NCBI GenBank assembly: GCA_944324255.1
Contig: CALUVM010000007.1
Span: forward strand, 1 to 64,000
Direction of reading: 5' to 3'
DNA from: Candidatus Gastranaerophilales bacterium
GTDB taxonomy: Bacteria; Cyanobacteriota; Vampirovibrionia; Gastranaerophilales; Gastranaerophilaceae
DNA length: 64,000 nt
The notes below the pieces were generated by a model that was not told the DNA's origin, made no database searches, and was given only the letters and a program-made list of their open reading frames with translations. The position numbers were made by a program, and so were the translations under genes. This document shows, one piece after another, positions 16,195 through 24,626 of this stretch; the first letter of the stretch is position 1; each line of letters begins with the position of its first letter.

Positions 16195-17559
16195 TTAAAT
16201 TTTAAGTATAGTCAAAATATCATTATCATTAACAGCCTTAAGTGCTGGATTAAGCGATATCGCTTTTTTATAATCATCTACAAAACCGTCATCATTTAAA
16301 TCTCTTTTAATGGCAGCTCTATAATAGTACGCTTCTGCATAATTCGGATTATGTTGAATTGCCATATTGAAATCAGCTAACGCACTTTCTCTGTTTTGCA
16401 GGATATACTTTTGCAAAGCTCTAATATAATAACATTCTGCAAGTTGAGGGTTCGCAACCGGTTTGACATTAATTTCAGGAGTTTTAGCAGCAGATGCCGG
16501 AGTCGTTTTATGAACAGTATTAACCATATTTGAACTATTTGCAGCGGATGCAATTTTTACATTGGTTTGAGTTGTTGGTTTAGGTTCAACTTTCATAACG
16601 GTTGCTTTAACAGGAGCAGCGGAATTGTTGACGTTATATTGAGCGAGTTTAACTCTGGCCTGCTGTTCTTTTCTCGGGATTCTAAGTTCCTTATTTAATT
16701 CAGGCGTAGTAGTTTTGTAAGCAATAGGTGTTGCAGGCTGTATCATAGGTTTCTGGTTTGATGCAATCTCGTTTTCTATTTGTATTTCTTGTACAAGGAA
16801 CGGGTTATTGTCAGCTATTGCAATTGCGGAGGTAAAATCCTCTTCGGCTCCTTCACTATCAAAATAACGTTTTTTTAGACGCCCTCTGTTTGCGTAGGCG
16901 GTTATGTCTTCCGGATCAAGTTTAATAGCGATAGAAAAGTCGCTTAAAGCTCCGACATTAAAGTTAAGCTTTCTTTTAACAACTCCTCTGTTATTAAAAG
17001 ACGCAGAATCTTTCGGGTTCAGCTGGATTGCTGAATTGTAATCCTCAAGAGCCTCTTCGTCCTTGTTGGTTTTTGTCATTAAGTTTCCTCTGTTATAATA
17101 AGCATCAGCATAATCCGGGTTAATTTCAATAGCTCTGTTATAAGCAGAAAGGGATTCATCATTTCTTCCCAACTCAGATAAAGCTACGCCTCTGTTATTG
17201 TATGCAAATGCGTAATTAGGGTCAATTTTAAGCGCTTCATCATAGTTTTTTAAGGCTTCTTCTCGCTTATTAATTATATGATATAAATACCCTCTGTTAA
17301 GGAAGTATTCTTTATTATTTGGCTGAATAGAAATTAATTTGTCATAATCCTTTATTGCAGAATCAACATCTCCGATTAAAAATTCTAAATAGGCTCTGTT
17401 ATAAAGAGCATTCGTATTTTTACTGTCTGTTTCTAATACTGCATTATATTTTGAAATAGCTTTCAAAACAGAGTCTTTATCAATTTCTGCTGCAAAAACA
17501 GCGGTTGATAAAACGATTAAAAAGATTGCAATAATCAGGTTTTTAACCCGTTTTTTCAT
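16195..17559 (-). CDS. Exported TPR-repeat protein
   Basis: A 454-aa protein with a signal peptide (1-23, ending AVFAA). It has about seven tetratricopeptide repeats of 34 residues (roughly 30-265), each with the N-R-G/A-Y pattern. A low-complexity, basic, Pro/Thr-rich linker (about 270-370) follows, with two more TPR units at the C-terminus. TPR proteins are scaffolds for protein-protein contacts, here presumably in the periplasm or envelope. The start has an AAGGGA site. The partner is unknown; this repeat type is common in cyanobacteria and relatives. Confidence 0.85.
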   Translation of the reverse strand: MKKRVKNLIIAIFLIVLSTAVFAAEIDKDSVLKAISKYNAVLETDSKNTNALYNRAYLEFLIGDVDSAIKDYDKLISIQPNNKEYFLNRGYLYHIINKREEALKNYDEALKIDPNYAFAYNNRGVALSELGRNDESLSAYNRAIEINPDYADAYYNRGNLMTKTNKDEEALEDYNSAIQLNPKDSASFNNRGVVKRKLNFNVGALSDFSIAIKLDPEDITAYANRGRLKKRYFDSEGAEEDFTSAIAIADNNPFLVQEIQIENEIASNQKPMIQPATPIAYKTTTPELNKELRIPRKEQQARVKLAQYNVNNSAAPVKATVMKVEPKPTTQTNVKIASAANSSNMVNTVHKTTPASAAKTPEINVKPVANPQLAECYYIRALQKYILQNRESALADFNMAIQHNPNYAEAYYYRAAIKRDLNDDGFVDDYKKAISLNPALKAVNDNDILTILKI

Positions 17560-17655
17560 ACTGTATCCCTTGTTAAATGTGATATGTGTAAGTATATTAG
17601 CATAAACAAGAATAATAAAAAGCTAATTATAAAGATTTATTAATTTATATGCAAA

Positions 17656-17682
17656 AGAAAAAACCTGATTCGTTGAACCAGG
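17656..17682 (-). terminator. Rho-independent terminator (minus strand)
   Basis: Read on the minus strand: CCTGGTTC-AAC-GAATCAGG, an 8-bp stem with one G-T pair, followed by TTTTTTC. It closes the short unit of the 57-aa gene. Confidence 0.8.
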
Positions 17683-17782
17683 CGCTAAGATAAGTAAGTT
17701 TGGGGAATTAAATAGTTAAGTAAGTTAAGTAAGATTGGATTTGTAATATTTGTTTGGGGTAAGTTTATTTTACCCCGAGGAA

Positions 17783-17956
17783 TTACCTCTTTGCTCTCGA
17801 AATAAATGTAACTCTTGATTTTAAATCCATGGCGAAAAGCTGCATTTCATCCATCAATATGTAGGATTTATCTTCTGCCGGATTTTCATCTATATAAAAC
17901 TCTTTAGAGATTCTTGTTGCCATAGCGTTAATATCATAGCTTTGTAGTAATGCCAT
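17783..17956 (-). CDS. Small protein of 57 aa
   Basis: Found by reading the minus strand. It starts MALLQSYDINAMATRISK and ends RVTFISRAKR, and is Met-rich (five Met), acidic in the middle and basic at the end. GAGAGG lies 6 bases before the ATG in the leader AAGAGAGGCTTAA, which also precedes the 56-aa ORF at 12849. It stands alone between a copy of the AT-rich element (17983-18001) and a perfect terminator, a complete one-gene transcription unit. There is no recognisable domain. Confidence 0.65.
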   Translation of the reverse strand: MALLQSYDINAMATRISKEFYIDENPAEDKSYILMDEMQLFAMDLKSRVTFISRAKR

Positions 17957-17982
17957 CTTAAGCCTCTCTTAAATTGTTACGT

Positions 17983-18001
17983 CTTACATATATATAAAGT
18001 A
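17983..18001 (-). promoter_or_regulatory. AT-rich promoter-like element (copy 4)
   Basis: Minus strand TACTTTATATATATGTAAG with GTAACAA 41 bases upstream. The distance to GAGAGG is exactly 20 bases, as in copy 3. It lies directly upstream of the 57-aa gene. Confidence 0.6.
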
Positions 18002-18152
18002 TATAAAATTTTTCAAATTTCACAAAGGGGAATCTTTGTTACATATCTTTACATAACCAAAATGTATAAAATTTACCTGCTTCGTAAAACCCTCTATTCA
18101 TACACTTTTTGCGTAATTATGTAAATATTTGTAAATAATTATTCAAATTTAT

Positions 18153-18179
18153 TAAAGTTTTTAGAAAAAATGCCGATAT
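18153..18179 (+). promoter_or_regulatory. Sigma-28 (FliA) promoter
   Basis: TAAAGTTT (18153-18160), exactly 11 bases, then GCCGATAT (18172-18179). The family consensus is TAAAGTTT, an 11-base spacer and GCCGATAA: all of the -35 and seven of eight -10 positions match. It lies about 30 bases before the ATG at 18208. A FliA-type sigma gene is in this window. Confidence 0.82.
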
Positions 18180-18207
18180 ACATTATATATCATATAAGAG
18201 GTGTGTC

Positions 18208-18672
18208 ATGTCTAATTTCACAGTCAACGGAGTATATTCTTATACGAGTTCAAATATTTACTCATACCTTGGAAGAATTCCTGCAAGTTCTATCAAGTTA
18301 GAGAGGGCATTTGACGAATTTAACATTACTCCGACCGGTTCAATCGATGATTTGAAAAAATTAGAAAAGGCAATGTACACGGAGTATTCTGAGCAGGTTC
18401 AGGAGCAGATAGAAAACCAGAACAATGAAAAGGTTGTACCTTGGGCTAGCCTTTGTGCTCAGATTGGCGTCCGCGCTACCGGTGATTATGAAAAGGATTA
18501 CGCTGCTTTTAACAATGCAATTAATCTGTTAAGCCAGAGTGCAATTGACGGTCAGGCTATGGCATATTTTGCAGGTGTAAAAAGCGAAGCATCCAGAGTA
18601 TTTCAGGAAGCCTCCGGTGATCCTCCGCCTACAATGACATTCAAACATTATCAAGCTCAAATCTTGGGTTGA
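18208..18672 (+). CDS. Unknown protein, probable flagellar regulon member
   Basis: A 154-aa protein with no signal peptide. The N-terminus is Ser/Tyr-rich (TVNGVYSYTSSNIYSYLG). A helical, Gln/Glu-rich middle follows and then a Pro-rich DPPPTM near the C-terminus. AAGAGGTG precedes the ATG. The near-perfect sigma-28 promoter directly upstream suggests late flagellar or motility expression. It ends just before a hairpin with a T-run, so it is likely monocistronic. I recognise no known flagellar protein in it; a chaperone, cap/filament accessory or regulator are all possible. Confidence 0.65.
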   Translation: MSNFTVNGVYSYTSSNIYSYLGRIPASSIKLERAFDEFNITPTGSIDDLKKLEKAMYTEYSEQVQEQIENQNNEKVVPWASLCAQIGVRATGDYEKDYAAFNNAINLLSQSAIDGQAMAYFAGVKSEASRVFQEASGDPPPTMTFKHYQAQILG

Positions 18673-18691
18673 TAGTGTTAAAAACTTTCAG

Positions 18692-18732
18692 AACTTCTCT
18701 TGTGCTATAATTAGCGTAGGAGAAGTTTTTTT
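18692..18732 (+). terminator. Terminator-like hairpin overlapping a promoter and ribosome site
   Basis: AACTTCTC (18692-18699) pairs with GAGAAGTT (18720-18727), with an inner GCTA-TAAT-TAGC stem-loop, followed by T7 that runs into the ATG at 18733. The loop holds TATAAT (18706-18711) and the 3' arm holds GGAGAAG, the ribosome site of the next gene. Confidence 0.6.
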
Positions 18733-19428
18733 ATGAACATACTGGTAACGGGTGCAACACGAGGAATCGGTAAAGCTATCTGCAGAGCACTGGACGGAAA
18801 TATATATGCGGCTGGAAGAAATGAGAACCTTTTAAAAGCGTTCCAAAATTATTGTATAGCAGATTTATCGACTCCGGAGGGGATAGAAAAGCTCGGAGCT
18901 TACATAGAAGATAACAAAATTGATGTGCTGGTTAATAATGCAGGTGAGTACAACTATTCTGCTGCTGAAAATCTGGTATTACCGGATATTGAGCGATTAA
19001 TACGGGTTAATCTGGAAGCTCCTTTATATTTAATATCAAAAGCTGTTCCATATATGAAAACGCAAGGATTCGGACGGATTGTTAATATCGGTTCAATAAG
19101 CGGCGTGATGGGGGAAGCGGGGGCAAGTATTTATTCTGCTTCAAAATCCGGGCTAATCGGGATGACTAAAGCTCTTGCTCTTGAGCTTGCAGAATTTGGT
19201 ATAACAGTAAATACTGTCAATCCGGGCTGGGTTGATACGGAGATGGGAAATTCTTCAATAGAGGATGAAGGGTTTACAAAAGAAGAAGTGCTGGATTGTA
19301 TTCCGCAAAAAAGGTTTGTTTCTCCGTCTGAGGTTGCCGGCATGGTGAAATATTTAGTTTCAGAGGACGCAAAAGGGGTCACGGGGCAGTCAATAAACCT
19401 TTGTGCAGGATTAAGTGTAGGATGTTGA
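18733..19428 (+). CDS. Short-chain dehydrogenase/reductase (FabG-like)
   Basis: A 231-aa classical SDR. It has the cofactor motif TGATRGIG at residues 6-13, NNAG at 68-71, catalytic S121/S123, Y134 and K138 (YSASK), and NPGWVDTEM after the active site. It should reduce or oxidise a carbonyl/alcohol with NAD(P)H. It resembles 3-oxoacyl-ACP reductase FabG but is a little shorter. bioB follows 8 bases later, so a role in making the acyl chain for biotin is possible but not shown. Confidence 0.85.
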   Translation: MNILVTGATRGIGKAICRALDGNIYAAGRNENLLKAFQNYCIADLSTPEGIEKLGAYIEDNKIDVLVNNAGEYNYSAAENLVLPDIERLIRVNLEAPLYLISKAVPYMKTQGFGRIVNIGSISGVMGEAGASIYSASKSGLIGMTKALALELAEFGITVNTVNPGWVDTEMGNSSIEDEGFTKEEVLDCIPQKRFVSPSEVAGMVKYLVSEDAKGVTGQSINLCAGLSVGC

Positions 19429-19436
19429 GGATAAAT

Positions 19437-20351
19437 ATGTATACAAAAGATGAGCTTTTAAACTTATATAATCAAAATTTAGATGATTTGCTGAACTTAT
19501 CAAAAAAATATCTTAAGCCGGAAGTGGAATTCTGTTCGATAATTAATGCAAGATCCGGAAAGTGCTCCCAAAACTGCAAATATTGCGCTCAGAGTTCTCA
19601 TTATAATACTGATATTGAAACCTATCCGCTTATGGATGTGGAAACTGTAGTTCATGCGGCAAAAGACAGTGTTAAAAACGGAGCGGACAGGGTTGCGATA
19701 GTGACTTCCGGCAAAACTCCGGATGAGAGCGACTTTGATAAAATGCTTGAGATGATAAAAGCTTTAAACAGTGAAGGGATAAAAAGCTGTGCAAGTATAG
19801 GTATTTTAAATGATGAACAGACAAAAAGACTCGCAGAAGCAGGACTTGTAAGATTCCATCACAATATAAACACCTGCAAGTCTTATCACCCTGAAATTTG
19901 TACAACCCATACTTATCAGGACAGAATAAATACCGTTAATCTGGTAAAAAAATACGGTATGGAGCTGTGCTGCGGAGTAATTATCGGTATGGGAGAATCT
20001 GTTGAACAGAGAGTTGAAATGGCTCTTGAACTCAGTCAAATCAATCCGGACAGTATCCCTGTGAATATATTAACCCCTATAAAAAACACTCCGTTTGAAA
20101 GCTATTGGGATAAAATTGATGAAGAGAATATTTTAAGAACTCTTGCTATATTTAAAATAGCTTGCCCTGAGGCTTCAATCAGGATAGCCGGAGGGAAAAA
20201 GGCGAGGTTATCGGAAGAAACTTTAGAAAAGGCTTTCAAATACTGTGCAGATTCGACAATTGTCGGAAATTATCTGACAACAACAGGATTTAGCCCTGAA
20301 GAAGATGAAAAATTAATCGAAAAAATCGGAAGGAAGCTAATCAAGGTTTAA
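19437..20351 (+). CDS. bioB: Biotin synthase
   Basis: A radical-SAM enzyme that inserts sulfur into dethiobiotin. The CxxxCxxC cluster motif is at C43, C47 and C50 (CSQNCKYC). The family segments ASIGIL, YHPEICTTHTYQDR and GVIIGMGES are conserved, with N-I-N-T-C for the second cluster. The ATG at 19437 is chosen because GAGG stands 7-10 bases before it; a longer in-frame reading from 19401 would overlap the SDR gene. At 304 aa it is near the normal length. No other bio genes are in the window. Confidence 0.93.
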   Translation: MYTKDELLNLYNQNLDDLLNLSKKYLKPEVEFCSIINARSGKCSQNCKYCAQSSHYNTDIETYPLMDVETVVHAAKDSVKNGADRVAIVTSGKTPDESDFDKMLEMIKALNSEGIKSCASIGILNDEQTKRLAEAGLVRFHHNINTCKSYHPEICTTHTYQDRINTVNLVKKYGMELCCGVIIGMGESVEQRVEMALELSQINPDSIPVNILTPIKNTPFESYWDKIDEENILRTLAIFKIACPEASIRIAGGKKARLSEETLEKAFKYCADSTIVGNYLTTTGFSPEEDEKLIEKIGRKLIKV

Positions 20352-20353
20352 GA

Positions 20354-20908
20354 ATGTCTAAGAAAGTTTCATTAATAAAACTGTTTCTTATATTTACTAA
20401 AATAGGCGCAATACTTTTAGGCGGTGGCTATGTAATCCTTCCTATAATGACAAGTGAGTTTGTTGATAAAAGAAAGCTTGTAGAACATGATGATGTTATA
20501 GACTATTTTGCGCTTGCGCAGTCTTTACCGGGGATTATAGCCGCTAATATGTCAATGTTTATAGGATATAAGCTCCGTGGCAAATGGGGCGCCGTTATTG
20601 CAATGGTTGGAGTAACTTTCGTGCCGTTCTGGTGTATTGTCCTTTTAGCATCAATAATTTCATCTCTTGTCAATAATTCATACGTACTGGGCGCATTATG
20701 GGGCGTCGGGATTTCCGTAATTGCACTTATTATGCTCACTGTAAGAGAGATGTAAAAAAAATCTGTCAGAAACGGTTTCTTTTATACGATTTTTATACTG
20801 ACTTTAGCAACTCTTCTTGTATTCAAACTTTCTCCGATACAGACAATTCTTTTATTCACATTTTTAGGGGTTGCTTATAAAAGAATTCGGGAGGGCAAAA
20901 AGATATGA
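20354..20908 (+). pseudogene. Chromate transporter, N-terminal-type half, with in-frame stop
   Basis: A short-chain ChrA-family membrane protein. FTKIGAILLGGGYVILP and QSLPGIIAANMSMFIGYKLRG are family signatures. The reading frame stops at TAA 20753-20755 (codon 134), yet continues open in the same frame for another 50 codons of hydrophobic, ChrA-like sequence to TGA 20906-20908. That TGA overlaps the next gene's ATG (ATGA), as in an intact pair. The stop is followed by a run of A. It may be a nonsense mutation, a sequencing error or readthrough. If the stop is real, the product has 133 aa and lacks the last helices. Confidence 0.75.
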
Positions 20909-21441
20909 TACTTGTTCATCTTTTTGTTGAATTCTTTAAAATCGGTATGTTCTCCTTCGGGGGCGGGTATGCGACAATACCGTTTCTTTACCACATATCG
21001 CAGGTTTATAACTGGTATTCAATAGACGAACTTACCCAGATGGTTGCTGTAGCATCAATTACACCGGGACCTGTCGGGATAAATGTTGCAACATATGCAG
21101 GCTTAAAGAGTGCGGGGCTTTTGGGTTCAGCCCTTGCAACTGTTGCGGAAATGCTTCCGTCATTGTTTCTGGTAATAATTGTTTCAAAGCTGCTGAAAAA
21201 ATTCAGTGATAATTTTTATGTAAAGTCAATAATAGAAACCTTAAAACCAGTTAGCTGCGCTCTTTTGACTTCAGTAGCAATCGGACTTTTAAAACCTGAA
21301 ATAAAAGATATTAAAGGGATGATTCTTCTGGCTTTCTTACTTCTGCTAAGTTGGAAATCAAAGAAAGATCCGTTATTTTATATCCTTATAGCAGCAGTTA
21401 TCGGGGTTGGACTTGTATATTTCAAATTCCTTCCAGTTTAG
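20905..21441 (+). CDS. Chromate transporter, second half
   Basis: A 178-aa ChrA-family protein with about six hydrophobic helices. The signature FKIGMFSFGGGYATIPFL is near the N-terminus and ASITPGPVGINVATYAG near residue 50. Short ChrA proteins normally work as an adjacent pair, so loss of the first half could inactivate the system. The substrate (chromate or another oxyanion) is inferred from the family only. It overlaps the helicase gene tail-to-tail by 4 bases. Confidence 0.87.
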   Translation: MILVHLFVEFFKIGMFSFGGGYATIPFLYHISQVYNWYSIDELTQMVAVASITPGPVGINVATYAGLKSAGLLGSALATVAEMLPSLFLVIIVSKLLKKFSDNFYVKSIIETLKPVSCALLTSVAIGLLKPEIKDIKGMILLAFLLLLSWKSKKDPLFYILIAAVIGVGLVYFKFLPV

Positions 21442-24400
21442 TCAACCGAGAAGATGTCTTTCAAATCTTCCATAGTGAGAGATTTGGTAATATTTCTGTC
21501 GATAGAAACTACGCTGTCAACAAGGTCACGTTTTCTGCCTTTGATTTTCTGGATTTTTTCTTCAACCGTATTTTTAGTAATAAGTCTATAAACAAATACC
21601 TTTTTGGTTTGTCCGATACGGTAAGCTCTGTCAGTAGCTTGATCTTCAACAGCAGGGTTCCACCAAGGGTCGTAATGGATAACGTAATCCGCTCCTGTGA
21701 GGTTCAGACCTGTACCTCCGGCTTTTAAACTTACTAAGAATATCGGGATATTCGGGTTGTTATTAAAGTTTTCAACCGCTTTTTGTCTGTCTTTTGTCTT
21801 ACCTGTCAGGTATTCATAAGGTATATCTTCTCTTTCAAGCCAACCTTTAATAATATCAAGCATATCTACAAACTGGCTGAACAGAAGTACTCTATGTCCT
21901 TCCTGTATAATTTGTTCCAGCATACCTTTCAGGTATTCAAACTTACCGGATTTTATGATACCTTTAACATTTTCTTTGTCATAAAGCTTAGGATGACAGC
22001 AGATTTGACGCAGTCTAAGAAGTGCCGAGAAGATAGACATCCTGCTCTTTTCAAGCCCGTTAAGCTCAATACTTTTAAAGAGTTCTTCTTTTGTGCTGTC
22101 AAGAACTTCAAGGTAGAAATCTCTTTGCTCATCCGTAAGTTCACAGTATGCCATATTTTCAACTTTATCAGGCAGGTCTTTTGCAACATCTCGTTTCATA
22201 CGTCTTAAGATGAACGGGAAGATTTGGAGTTTCAAACGTTTTTCAACGGTCTTATCCTGTCTTTCCATAATCGGTGTAACGTATCTGTAATTAAATTCCG
22301 CAATATTAAACAAGAATCCCGGCATTAAAAAGTCAAACACTGACCAGAGTTCTTCCAGCTTGTTTTCAATCGGTGTGCCGGAAAGAGCAAGTTTATGGTC
22401 GGATTCAAGAGTCTTAACCGCCTGAGCTGTTTGAGAGATGGCGTTTTTAATATTCTGAGATTCATCTAAGATTACATATCTGAACTTATATTTTTTTAGC
22501 TTTGCAATATCTCTTCTAACCAGAGCATAACTTGTAATAACAATATCGTATTCAGGAATCTTTTTGAATAAATCTTTTCTGTCGGCACCGGATATTTTTA
22601 AGCAGCTCAAATCCGGAGTAAACTTCTGAATTTCAGCTTCCCAGTTAAACACAACCGTAGTCGGTGCAATAACAAGAGTAGGCTGAGGGCCGTCAACTTC
22701 CTTAGCTTTTTGTAAAAGGCTGAGAGCCTGCAGAGTTTTTCCTAACCCCATATCATCAGCAAGGATTCCGTTTAAACCATATTGATACAAGAACCATAAC
22801 CAGTGGAAACCTTTGACTTGATATTCACGGAACTCTGCGTTAACCCCTTTTGGAAGTTCGACACCTTCTGATGTTGTTGAGAATGTAGAGATTTGTTCCC
22901 AGAATTTTTGGAACTTGTCGCTCATTACAAGTTCAAATCCCTGATTCTGGAGTTCTGAAATTAAGCCTACACGGTAAGTTTTAACCAAAAACTTATTTTC
23001 GTTATTTCTGTATGCATCAAAAGAGTTAAACGAACGCATTATTTGATAAATATTCTGCGCCGGATATTCAACAAAGCCCAAACTCCGTACACGTGCGTAT
23101 TTTTCGCCATTTTGAATGGTTTCATAAATATCATCAAAGTTAATAACTTCTTCTCCTACCTGACCGTAAATCTGAATTTCCATACTGTCGATTGACTCTT
23201 CGGAGAAGTCAATTTTAGCACACATCTTAAACGGCTCGGGAATAAGTTTAAAGAATGACATATCATCACGTTCTTCAAACTTCCAGCCTTCGCCTGCCTG
23301 CTGGATATAGTAGTTATAAAAATCTATTGCATTCTCTTTTTCAAGAGCCAGATTGTTTGTCTGCATCGGAACAAATTTGCAGGCAAGAAGCATGTTATAT
23401 GCCAGCTGTTCATGCTGATAATCTCTTTTTATCCAGTATACTAAATCTTCTTCCTGACTTTTGACCGAAATATACGGTGATTTGTCATTGCTCTTGGAAT
23501 ACGGTACTCTTACTCCCGAGTAATCAAACTCAAGAGAAGCTTTGAGCGACTGGTCATAATCAATTCCCAGTGTAACTATATTAACAGGCGGTTTATGCTC
23601 CATTAAAAGCTTTGAGATGTTTTCAGCAATTGTAACATTCATAATCTCACGCAGGTGCGGAAGTTCTTCATACACAAATTTACCCCCGTCAGCATCCTTA
23701 AGGTCGGTAAACGTGGATTTGATAATATTTTGCGGAAGTTCATTCATTGCAATATTAATCGGGAAAATAATATTTTTATACCTTCCCCACTTAATCTGCC
23801 TTGAAAAATACTTAACCTCTTCAAACGGATAAGTTTCATCTTTATCAGGTCTTGTCCAGAATAACTCAAGTACAATATTAGTTCCTCCGTTAACAGAGGT
23901 TGTCGAAACATCAAGGTTTAAGCTCCATTCCTGATTGGTAAAACGAATTCTTTCTTTTGTTTTTTCATCCAGAACTTCATCCAATTCTGCCATCAGAGGA
24001 AATACCGGCGCAAATTTTGTTATCGGAATATCATACCAGCCGGCTTTTTTATCCTGCTTGGAAATTTTTAATAAAGTCTGGAATAGAGCTAATTCAGCTT
24101 TTTGAGAAGAATTAAGCTCGAAATCCGGATTATCTCTTTGTATATCAATTAAAGCTCTTAAAATTGTTTCCAGTGAACGTACAATCTTGTTTGTGGAACG
24201 ATCTCTGACCAGTATTGAGAAAAAGTTCTGGCGGCGTTTCGGGTTAAAATGAAAAATATAATTACCCTTAGGAGTTTCGGTCAATTCGTTGCTTATATCT
24301 GATAAATCCGGCTCAACTCCGTATTTTTCATAGAGCCATTTTTCGTAAGCTCCGTCTTCAATAGCCTTGAGTGCAATAGCGACAGAATGCTTGCACCATT

Positions 24401-24626
24401 CTTCTTTTAAAGGGCAATTGCAGCGGGCTTCCACCTTATTTTTTTTGAAAATCAGGTCTGTAACATAAAAATCCTGATAGTTACCCTTGACCTTACCTTT
24501 ATAGAAGTTTTTTTCAGGGTATGATTCAAGTATCATATCCTTTTGGTAATACTCATATCCCCTGCGCCAGCTGCCGGGGGTTGCATTGTGTTTTAAAAAG
24601 TCGTAATTAAATTTAAATTCACTCAT
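21438..24626 (-). CDS. SWIM-domain SNF2/HepA-family helicase
   Basis: A 1062-aa ATP-dependent DNA or RNA-polymerase remodeller. The N-terminal SWIM zinc finger (CNCPLKEEWCKH, about residues 69-80) suits nucleic-acid binding. A long family-specific region follows, then the SNF2 ATPase with DDMGLGKT (Walker A), DESQNIKN (DEAH-like box) and SGTPIENK, and the second RecA lobe with SLKAGGTGLNLTGAD and DRAYRIGQ. The architecture matches bacterial SNF2 proteins that may recycle stalled polymerase or act in repair. It is monocistronic, and the leader shows no clear ribosome site. Confidence 0.9.
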   Translation of the reverse strand: MSEFKFNYDFLKHNATPGSWRRGYEYYQKDMILESYPEKNFYKGKVKGNYQDFYVTDLIFKKNKVEARCNCPLKEEWCKHSVAIALKAIEDGAYEKWLYEKYGVEPDLSDISNELTETPKGNYIFHFNPKRRQNFFSILVRDRSTNKIVRSLETILRALIDIQRDNPDFELNSSQKAELALFQTLLKISKQDKKAGWYDIPITKFAPVFPLMAELDEVLDEKTKERIRFTNQEWSLNLDVSTTSVNGGTNIVLELFWTRPDKDETYPFEEVKYFSRQIKWGRYKNIIFPINIAMNELPQNIIKSTFTDLKDADGGKFVYEELPHLREIMNVTIAENISKLLMEHKPPVNIVTLGIDYDQSLKASLEFDYSGVRVPYSKSNDKSPYISVKSQEEDLVYWIKRDYQHEQLAYNMLLACKFVPMQTNNLALEKENAIDFYNYYIQQAGEGWKFEERDDMSFFKLIPEPFKMCAKIDFSEESIDSMEIQIYGQVGEEVINFDDIYETIQNGEKYARVRSLGFVEYPAQNIYQIMRSFNSFDAYRNNENKFLVKTYRVGLISELQNQGFELVMSDKFQKFWEQISTFSTTSEGVELPKGVNAEFREYQVKGFHWLWFLYQYGLNGILADDMGLGKTLQALSLLQKAKEVDGPQPTLVIAPTTVVFNWEAEIQKFTPDLSCLKISGADRKDLFKKIPEYDIVITSYALVRRDIAKLKKYKFRYVILDESQNIKNAISQTAQAVKTLESDHKLALSGTPIENKLEELWSVFDFLMPGFLFNIAEFNYRYVTPIMERQDKTVEKRLKLQIFPFILRRMKRDVAKDLPDKVENMAYCELTDEQRDFYLEVLDSTKEELFKSIELNGLEKSRMSIFSALLRLRQICCHPKLYDKENVKGIIKSGKFEYLKGMLEQIIQEGHRVLLFSQFVDMLDIIKGWLEREDIPYEYLTGKTKDRQKAVENFNNNPNIPIFLVSLKAGGTGLNLTGADYVIHYDPWWNPAVEDQATDRAYRIGQTKKVFVYRLITKNTVEEKIQKIKGRKRDLVDSVVSIDRNITKSLTMEDLKDIFSVD

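Noticed and set aside
20698-20880. Frameshift explanation for the broken chromate transporter
   Set aside because: The sequence after the stop stays open and ChrA-like in the original frame, so a substitution and not an indel is the simpler reading.
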